Source: JAFASC01 sp034669505
Lineage (GTDB): Bacteria; Pseudomonadota; Alphaproteobacteria; Rhizobiales; Beijerinckiaceae
Length of the DNA stretch: 64,000 nt
Assembly (NCBI GenBank): GCA_034669505.1
Contig: JAXDNJ010000022.1
Coordinates: 1-64,000 of the forward strand
Direction: 5' to 3'
Shown: positions 41,246 to 47,553 of the stretch, piece by piece
Layout: each line of letters begins with the position of its first letter
How positions within the stretch are numbered: position 1 is the first letter of the stretch
Program-made: the position numbers and the translations under genes
Notes under the pieces: generated by a model
The model's input: the letters and a program-made list of their open reading frames with translations, nothing else
Database searches by the model: none
Told to the model about the DNA's origin: nothing

Positions 41246-42343
41246 ATGAAGCTGGGGGTAGTCGACGTATTTTGCGGCATAGGCGGTTTGAGCTACGGGT
41301 TTAAAGGTGAGGGCTTTGATGTAATCGCAGGGATAGATTCCGACGAATCCTGCAGATATGCATATGAAAGCAACCTGAAGGCTAACTTCATCTCGTCTGG
41401 CATTGAAGAGATAGCGGGCTCAGATATTTCCGAACTCTTTAGTCGTAAACGACAGGACTTTCGGGTTTTGATAGGATGTGCACCATGCACTCCTTATTCG
41501 ATCTATACCGGCCGTTATCGAAAGCAGCGTCAAGTAGACGAACGTTGGCAGTTGCTTCGCGAGTTTTCGCGACTAGTAAGGTCGACTAGACCGGACGTTG
41601 TCTCGATGGAGAACGTGCCGCGACTTACTCGCCACGCGATATTCTACGATTTCGTTCGCGAGCTTGAGGAAGCCGGTTACACCATTACTTTTAGCACGGT
41701 GAGAGCCGAGCATTATGGTGTTCCCCAACGTCGTGCCCGCCTTGTATTGTTTGCGTCTCTATGGGGTATGGTCACTCTACCTCCGCCGAGTCACAAAGGT
41801 TGTCCCAGGACAGTACGAGACGCAATCGGAAAACTTCCCAGGATAAGGGCGGGACAAGCCTGCAGCACTGACCGTCTGCACTTGAGTCGTGGTCTCTCGG
41901 TGCGAAATTTAGCTCGAATAAGGGCTACAGGCGAAGGCGGTAGCTGGAGTGACTGGGATCACTCGCTCCAATTGGCCTGCCACAAGAAGAAGCAGGGAAA
42001 ATCATTCCGCAGCGTTTATGGAAGAATGACCTGGGATGCTCCGTCTCCGGTAATCACCACTCAATGTCTCGGTATTGGAAATGGAAGGTTTGGCCATCCC
42101 AGTCAGGATCGGGCAATTTCAATCCGCGAGGCCGCTCTGCTCCAGTCGTTTCCAAAGACCTTCCGTTTTATCGAGCCAAAAGCCAGAATCAATGGGCATC
42201 GCCTAGCACGGCAGATCGGAAATGCGGTTCCTGTGCGACTAGCTCGCATGATTGCACGCGCTATCAAGCTACATCTTCTTGAGGTTTCAGCTTCGCCCGA
42301 CGGGCCAAAACCCGCTGCGAAACGATCGCAGCAGCTCCATTAA
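41246..42343 (+). CDS. DNA (cytosine-5) methyltransferase
   Basis: A 365-residue C5 methyltransferase. Motif I VDVFCGIGGLSYGF binds SAM. The catalytic Cys81 lies in GCAPCTPYS (motif IV), ENV is at 122-124 (motif VI) and QRRAR at 161-165 (motif VIII). The C-terminal RQIGNAVPVRLA is motif X. The variable region between VIII and IX (about residues 180-270) sets the target, which cannot be read from sequence. The gene and its two convergent partners are visibly AT-richer than the flanks, so horizontal acquisition is likely. Ribosome site GAGAAGAGAC precedes ATG. Its end overlaps the vsr-like gene by 80 bp, convergently. Confidence 0.96.
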   Translation: MKLGVVDVFCGIGGLSYGFKGEGFDVIAGIDSDESCRYAYESNLKANFISSGIEEIAGSDISELFSRKRQDFRVLIGCAPCTPYSIYTGRYRKQRQVDERWQLLREFSRLVRSTRPDVVSMENVPRLTRHAIFYDFVRELEEAGYTITFSTVRAEHYGVPQRRARLVLFASLWGMVTLPPPSHKGCPRTVRDAIGKLPRIRAGQACSTDRLHLSRGLSVRNLARIRATGEGGSWSDWDHSLQLACHKKKQGKSFRSVYGRMTWDAPSPVITTQCLGIGNGRFGHPSQDRAISIREAALLQSFPKTFRFIEPKARINGHRLARQIGNAVPVRLARMIARAIKLHLLEVSASPDGPKPAAKRSQQLH

Positions 42344-42743
42344 CATCGCGCAAGACGTCCTTTTCCCACAATCGTAAGACGGCCCACCCGTGTCGGCGTA
42401 AGAGACGACTCTGGCGCGCGTCGCGATCGACATTACGTGCAATCTTCAGCACCCAGAAGGCTCTAGCATCATTACGAAATGTGCGCTTGAGCCCCTGCAT
42501 CCCCTTTTCTAAAAGGATTCGTCCATGCCAGAAATCACCATCAACAAAGACCAGTACCTTCGCCCTCGAAAAAACGATGTCCGGCGTGCAGCCGAATAAC
42601 GGCACATGAGTCATGAAGCGCATTCTCCGACTCCCGAGAGCTGCGGCCAGTTCCAATTCTGCTTTCGTATTTCGTCTGCGAACTGCTCGCATGCGAGCAG
42701 TTATGTCTGGATGAACTGCGACGACTTTTCCGGAGCGGCTCAC
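42264..42743 (-). CDS. Vsr-like very short patch repair endonuclease
   Basis: A 159-residue Vsr/DUF559-related nuclease. TARMRAVRRRNTKAELELAAAL is the N-terminal clamp, given here by its parts MRAVRRRNTKAELEL, then CTPDIVFSRAKVLVFVDGDFWHG contains the catalytic Asp55 and His73 equivalents, and WVLKIARNVDRDARQSRLLRRHGW is typical. Vsr nicks T:G mismatches from deamination of 5-methylcytosine, so pairing with a cytosine methyltransferase is expected. The GTG start at 42743 overlaps the TGA stop of the Z1 gene, indicating coupled translation. The Cys of the usual GCFWH motif is Asp here, and the other structural zinc ligands are missing. Confidence 0.9.
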   Translation of the reverse strand: MSRSGKVVAVHPDITARMRAVRRRNTKAELELAAALGSRRMRFMTHVPLFGCTPDIVFSRAKVLVFVDGDFWHGRILLEKGMQGLKRTFRNDARAFWVLKIARNVDRDARQSRLLRRHGWAVLRLWEKDVLRDVNGAAAIVSQRVLARRAKLKPQEDVA

Positions 42744-44869
42744 AGTGGATTGATCACGTAGCTTGAGGCGCCTGGCGGAAGGACGAGGGTGGGGTACCAT
42801 CCCCGGGGCCTTTCCGGTTCGCCAGAATACAACAAGGCCAGGGACGGAACTCCTGGTGCTGCTGTTCGAATAAACCTGATTTCTGGCCCACCAAGGCGCC
42901 CACGGGTCCACCCCTCCAAAGGAATTACCTCCCGCTGAAGTCGACGAACGTAAACGTGGCATCGGCCATTATACTGATTTTGATAAGAGTCTATAATGGC
43001 CGAAACAATCGCCGGATTCCAATGCCCAGGATCATCATCTCTAATAGGAACAAGATTTACCAGCTCGAATGCCAGGTTTAAAGGAATTGGTGTCGCACGG
43101 TCGGCGCGCTCCTCTCCTGGAGCAATAGGCACTTCGGCCTGCAGCAGCAACTGTCGGATTCGGAGCGCAACGGTCTCCTCCTCCTCAAGATAAAATGGAA
43201 ATACCTGCTGTCGGGTACCCGAAACAAGTTGTACCGCTGCCGCCTCTATCGCGTTTGGTCGAGTGGCGCGAGTACCGGGGGCAAGGCGAATCGGAATCAC
43301 TTCTCCCGCAGCTTCGGACCGAAGGACGTCTCGGAGCTCCTCTTCGGATACGTGTATGCTCCTAAACATACTAGCTACTCGTTGGGGCAGGTACACGCGA
43401 GTGAAAGGCATCAACGGTTGACGATAGCCGTACATACGAGCATGTTGCCAAACCGTGTCCATTTGCGAGACTTGAGCTTCGCGCACATAGTATGTGACAA
43501 GTAGGTCGTTTATGGTGAGACCACGACCGAGAATATTTCCACCGATTAGGAAATTCAGCCTTGGTCCATAGCGAGGCACATCTGTTTCCGTATTTGCTCT
43601 GATGTACTCTGCTTGTCTGAGCGCTTCCATAACGCCGGTAAGAAGCGTGTCCAAGTCAGGTGCGTTTGGTAGAGTCCGGAGAAATTCGCGGTAAGCTACG
43701 TCAAAACGCTCTCGCCCCGCTGACGGATTCTCCCGAAGTAGTCGGCGCAGTTCGGACACATGACGCTCGATGTGCGTGGCGACTACGCTATGCTGATTTA
43801 TCCGAGGGCTCGGATGAGACATATGCTTGAAGCCTTCAGCCGGCCATTCTTCATCCTCCAATGCTTTGGCTGTCGCGGACAGTAAAAAGAACTCGATGGA
43901 AGCGGCCAGTCCAGCAGGAACTCTTCGCCGATTCAGCGCCTGTCCCTCAGTGTCGGGGACTAACACGATAGGAGGCGCGGGCGGCCTCACACGGGAATTG
44001 AATTGCCCGAAGAAGACTTCGCCGCCACAGTATCCTTCCCCGGGTTCGAGCAGAAAGGTGATATTTGGCCGAATAGCCGAGTCGGCACGCTGAAGGAACA
44101 GCACGTACGGCGTCGCAGTCACCTGAACGAAAACGCTGTGAGGGAAAACTTCCCGGATCGACTCACCTTCCTCCCCCGGGGCTTGGTTCTCAATCACTCG
44201 CCGATTTATAGTGCTGGCGTACGGAGGCGCGCTGCGTCGCCCAGAGGTACGCGCGGCGATAGTTGTATCTGGAGTGGCAGCATCCGCTTCATCATCGAAC
44301 ACCAAAGCGGGATAGGATGGTGCCTCGATTTGTTGAAGGAACCGGATGAAGGCGGGCAAATGGAAGGCCGACTTCGCACATACTATTACAAGTCCGTCAG
44401 TAGGAATATCTTGCCGGAGCTCGTCTTCTTGCCCCATCCAATCGTAGGTCTCGTCCGTCGATGAAAACACCCGAGGCCCATCGAGAGCTTTGAATCGGTC
44501 TGCAGTCTGTTGGACCAACGCCACGTTGTCGGCTGTCAGGACGATGATAATGCGGAAGCCATTGTCTAGTGCCAGCGCGGACGTCAAAATCATTGCGGCA
44601 GTTTTTCCGCTTTGGATGCGGCCGTACATCAAAGCTGTGGGGGGTCGATTCGATGTAATCGGATCTTCCGAAGCACGCCCGCTTCCTCCCTGACCCACCT
44701 CTCCCGCAGCGATTTGGCTGGAGTAAGTGTCTACAAGGCTTTCAGTGAATCGGAACGCTTGATCTAACGCGGCGTCCGCCGCCTCGGGTAACATAGCCGT
44801 CGCGCGTAGGCCTTGGATCAGATTGTGGCGCGTGCCTTGAGTGACCTGTCCATTTCGGTTGATTGGCAT
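42740..44869 (-). CDS. Z1 domain-containing ATPase (superfamily II helicase-like)
   Basis: A 709-residue protein (ATG 44869; a GTG at 44875 is an alternative). Numbering from the GTG, Walker A is GRIQSGKT (85-92), Walker B is VFDDEAD (192-198), QVTATPY (251-257) is a motif III-like segment, and GGNILGRGLT (445-454) with QHARMYGYR (477-485) gives the arginine-finger half typical of Z1 (PF10593). Z1 proteins are known from operons with Dcm, Vsr, MORC-type GHKL ATPases, DUF4420 nucleases and AIPR proteins, regarded as modification-linked defence. Here only the methyltransferase and Vsr accompany it. It and vsr form one translation-coupled minus-strand unit. Confidence 0.93.
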   Translation of the reverse strand: MPINRNGQVTQGTRHNLIQGLRATAMLPEAADAALDQAFRFTESLVDTYSSQIAAGEVGQGGSGRASEDPITSNRPPTALMYGRIQSGKTAAMILTSALALDNGFRIIIVLTADNVALVQQTADRFKALDGPRVFSSTDETYDWMGQEDELRQDIPTDGLVIVCAKSAFHLPAFIRFLQQIEAPSYPALVFDDEADAATPDTTIAARTSGRRSAPPYASTINRRVIENQAPGEEGESIREVFPHSVFVQVTATPYVLFLQRADSAIRPNITFLLEPGEGYCGGEVFFGQFNSRVRPPAPPIVLVPDTEGQALNRRRVPAGLAASIEFFLLSATAKALEDEEWPAEGFKHMSHPSPRINQHSVVATHIERHVSELRRLLRENPSAGRERFDVAYREFLRTLPNAPDLDTLLTGVMEALRQAEYIRANTETDVPRYGPRLNFLIGGNILGRGLTINDLLVTYYVREAQVSQMDTVWQHARMYGYRQPLMPFTRVYLPQRVASMFRSIHVSEEELRDVLRSEAAGEVIPIRLAPGTRATRPNAIEAAAVQLVSGTRQQVFPFYLEEEETVALRIRQLLLQAEVPIAPGEERADRATPIPLNLAFELVNLVPIRDDDPGHWNPAIVSAIIDSYQNQYNGRCHVYVRRLQREVIPLEGWTRGRLGGPEIRFIRTAAPGVPSLALLYSGEPERPRGWYPTLVLPPGASSYVINPL

Positions 44870-45070
44870 ATGCACCGGGGGAGCAAGAACGATGAAGGGG
44901 AATGTCTATTAGACTTAGATGCTCAGCTGATCTAGCGGTCAGCGAGCCGCCGGCGACCACGTAAATCAAATCGCGGCGGGGACCGGCACCCGCCCCTGGA
45001 GGTAAACCTTCTCCTTGCGCCGGGGGTTTCGCTAGTGCCGCGCGCTCCCGTAGACGCGCGCCAGCGCGCC
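44870..45070. other. right edge of the methyltransferase/Z1 island
   Basis: Sequence between the Z1 start and the repeat cluster. It presumably holds the Z1-vsr promoter. Base composition returns from AT-rich to GC-rich near 44940. No reading frame is supported. Confidence 0.4.
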
Positions 45071-45229
45071 CCCTCATGCTGAGGAGGTCCGAAGGACCGT
45101 CTCGAAGCATGGGCAAACGCAGGTCCTTTGCCACCCTTCGAGACGCCGCTTCGCGGCTCCTCAGGGCGAGGGGCCGGGGCGCTTGCCACCCTTCGAGACG
45201 CGTGCTGCGCACGCCCCTCAGGGTGTGGT
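45071..45229. repeat. cluster of three palindromic intergenic repeats
   Basis: One element, CCCTCATGCTGAGGAG... with an inner GGTCC-GAA-GGACC hairpin and CTCGAAGCATGGG end, at 45071-45113. Two further copies of a related inverted unit, CCACCCTTCGAGACGC...CCTCAGGG, lie at 45131-45173 and 45186-45229. All resemble the CCCTCATGCTGAGGAG/CTCGAAGGATGGG repeat of Bradyrhizobium-like genomes. Together they mark the right boundary of the island. Confidence 0.85.
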
Positions 45230-45305
45230 CCCCCATAAACTCGCCCTTAACCCCCACCCGCGACACTCCCCCCTGGCATTCTGCGCGGAAGAACGCGGAC
45301 ACTTC

Positions 45306-46646
45306 ATGCAGTTCGGCAGGCCGACCAATTTCGCCGAGCGCCGGCGGCTCTATAGGCTCGGCGAGCCGGAGGCGGCGACGCTCGCGAAGCTGTGGCCGGT
45401 GATCGAGCCGGCGATCGAGCGCGGGCTCGACGCCTTCGTCGCCGCCGAGCGGCTGATGCCGACGGTCGCCAAATCGTTCGAGGCGCACGGCACCTTCATC
45501 CATCAGACCGAGAAGGCGCATCTCGCGCGGCTGCTCTGCGGCCGCTTCGACGAGACCTACGCGCAATCCTGCCAGGACATCTGCCGCGTCGAATTCGAGA
45601 TCGGCCTCAGCGTCCGCACCCGCATGATCGGCGGCGCGCTGATCATCGAGGCGGTGATGGCGGCGCTGGCCAAGCGCTATCGCTGGTCGCCGGAGCGCAT
45701 CGCCGAGATGGGGGCGCTGGTGACGCGCGCCATCACCTTCGATCTCGCCATCACGCAGACGCTCTATCAGGACGCCTTCGCGGCGGCGAGCGCGGCGCGC
45801 CACGACACGATCGACGCGGCGATCGCCGGTTTCGAGCAGCAGATCGGCGCCCTCGTGCTCGACCTCAAAGGCGCCTCGGACTCGCTGTTCTCGCAGGCCG
45901 AGGCGATGCGGACGGGGGCTGAGGAGACGACGAGCCGCACCAAGGTTGCCGCGACCGCCTCCGCCGAGATGGCGCGCAGCGTCGCGCTGACGCTCGGCGC
46001 CACCGACGAACTCGAGAAATCGATCGCCGAGATCGACCGGCAAAGCGGCAACAGCATGCAGCTCTCGCACGCCTCCTCGCACGACGCCGAGACCTCGATG
46101 ACCGCCTTGCGCGATCTCGGTCAGGCGGCCGAGCAGATCGGCTCGGTCGTCGAGATGATTTCGAAAATCGCGCGCCAGACCAATCTCTTGGCGCTGAACG
46201 CGACGATCGAGGCGGCGCGCGCCGGCGAGGCCGGCCGCGGCTTCGGGGTGGTCGCGGCGGAAGTGAAGGCGCTCGCCGACCAGACGGCGCGGGCGACGAA
46301 GGACATTTCGCTGCAGATCGCCGCCGTGCAAAAAGCCGCCGAGCGCTCGACCGGGCAAATCCGCGAAATCGTCGAGCGCATGAAGGACATGTCGTCCTTC
46401 ACCTCGGCGATCGCCGTCTCGGTCGAGCAGCAGGTCTCGGCGACGCGCTCCATCTCGGACGCCGTGCGGGTGGTCGCCGACCAGTCGGCGCGCGCCAAGG
46501 ACGGCGTCGGCGAGATCGAGCGCATCGCCCGGCAGAACGTCGCAACCGCGGCCGAGATCATCGATTGGACGAGCCGGCTGTCGATCGGCGCCAACGACAC
46601 GGAGCGCCAGATCGGCGAGTTCTTCGCGCAGGTCCGCAGCGCCTGA
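45306..46646 (+). CDS. globin-coupled-type methyl-accepting chemotaxis protein
   Basis: A 446-residue soluble receptor without membrane helices. The N-terminal ~150 residues have the length and pattern of a protoglobin sensor (RLGEPEAATLAKLWPVIEPAI; FIHQTEKAHLARLLCGRFDETYA; EIGLSVRTRMIGGALIIEAV). The C-terminal MCP signalling domain is clear, with the hairpin tip IARQTNLLALNATIEAARAGEAGRGF in parts and EVKALADQTARATKDI. In globin sensors the proximal heme histidine precedes IGL by three positions; here that position is Glu96, so heme binding is doubtful. It lies upstream of chpT and cheA. Confidence 0.9.
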   Translation: MQFGRPTNFAERRRLYRLGEPEAATLAKLWPVIEPAIERGLDAFVAAERLMPTVAKSFEAHGTFIHQTEKAHLARLLCGRFDETYAQSCQDICRVEFEIGLSVRTRMIGGALIIEAVMAALAKRYRWSPERIAEMGALVTRAITFDLAITQTLYQDAFAAASAARHDTIDAAIAGFEQQIGALVLDLKGASDSLFSQAEAMRTGAEETTSRTKVAATASAEMARSVALTLGATDELEKSIAEIDRQSGNSMQLSHASSHDAETSMTALRDLGQAAEQIGSVVEMISKIARQTNLLALNATIEAARAGEAGRGFGVVAAEVKALADQTARATKDISLQIAAVQKAAERSTGQIREIVERMKDMSSFTSAIAVSVEQQVSATRSISDAVRVVADQSARAKDGVGEIERIARQNVATAAEIIDWTSRLSIGANDTERQIGEFFAQVRSA

Positions 46647-46797
46647 TGGGTCGGCGCGGGCCTTTGCAAGGCGGCCCCGCCGGGGCTAACAAAGTAGGCC
46701 GCCGGGCTCGCCGATTCGCTTGCCGGGTTGCGGTTGTCGCGTCGGATTCACTTCGTGCTCTAAGTCCTTGACGTAACACACCATCGGATAACCCCGC

Positions 46798-47472
46798 ATG
46801 ACCGAATTTGCCTTGGACTCCCTCGATCTCGCCGCCCTGCTCTGCTCGCGCGTCTGCCACGACGTGATCTCGCCGGTCGGTGCGATCGTGAACGGCCTCG
46901 AAGTGCTCGAAGACGAGCAGGACGCCGAGATGCGCACCTTCGCGCTCGAACTCATCAAGAAGAGCGCCCGCACGGCGTCGGCCCGGCTGCAATTCTGCCG
47001 GCTCGCGTTCGGTGCCGCCGGCTCCGCCGGGGCGGCAATCGACACCGGCGATGCCGAGCAGGTCGCGCGCGGCCTTCTCGTCGACGAGCGCACCAAGCTC
47101 GAATGGCATGCCGCGCGCGTGCTGATGCCGAAGAACAAGGTGAAGCTCGCGTTAAATCTTTGCTTGATCGCGGCGGCAGCGATTCCGCGTGGCGGGGTGA
47201 TCCGCGTCACCGTCTCCGGCGAGGGCGAGGCGACGGCAATCACCGTCGAGGCAAGCGGCGCCAATGCGCGCGTGGCGAGCCATGTCCCCGCCTTGCTCGC
47301 CGGCAAGCCGGACACGGGCTCCGTCGATGCGCACGGCATTCAGGCCTACTATGCCGGCCTCGTTGCCCGCGCCTGCGCGATGAAGCTCGCGCTGACGAGC
47401 TCGCCCGAAGGGATGCGCATCGTCGCCGAGCCGGCGCATGCCGCGGCGGTGCTCGAGCCGACGCTCGCTTAA
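46798..47472 (+). CDS. chpT: histidine phosphotransferase ChpT-like
   Basis: A 224-residue ChpT-type dimeric phosphotransferase. The phospho-accepting His21 is in LLCSRVCHDVISPVGAIVNGLEVL, the family signature, with a degenerate Bergerat fold behind it (NKVKLALNLCLIAAAAIPRGGVIRV in parts) that lacks ATP-binding boxes. In Caulobacter and Rhizobiales ChpT passes phosphate from CckA to CtrA and CpdR, controlling the cell cycle and, in rhizobia, motility genes. Here it lies between a chemoreceptor and cheA, 81 bp upstream of cheA. Confidence 0.93.
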   Translation: MTEFALDSLDLAALLCSRVCHDVISPVGAIVNGLEVLEDEQDAEMRTFALELIKKSARTASARLQFCRLAFGAAGSAGAAIDTGDAEQVARGLLVDERTKLEWHAARVLMPKNKVKLALNLCLIAAAAIPRGGVIRVTVSGEGEATAITVEASGANARVASHVPALLAGKPDTGSVDAHGIQAYYAGLVARACAMKLALTSSPEGMRIVAEPAHAAAVLEPTLA

Positions 47473-47553
47473 AGCCCTGAGTTTCAAGGCTCCTTAACTC
47501 CTCGGGAGCATGATCTCGCCGTTCCTCGTGCGTTTCGACGCGTCCGGGTCGGC

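Noticed and set aside
41000..45000. Prophage or integrative element
   Set aside because: No integrase, phage structural genes, attachment repeats or tRNA target; only three genes of modification/defence type.
44742..46358. 538-codon minus-strand frame across the repeats and the chemoreceptor gene
   Set aside because: Arg/Leu-rich, spans intergenic repeats, lies antisense to a gene with strong MCP motifs.
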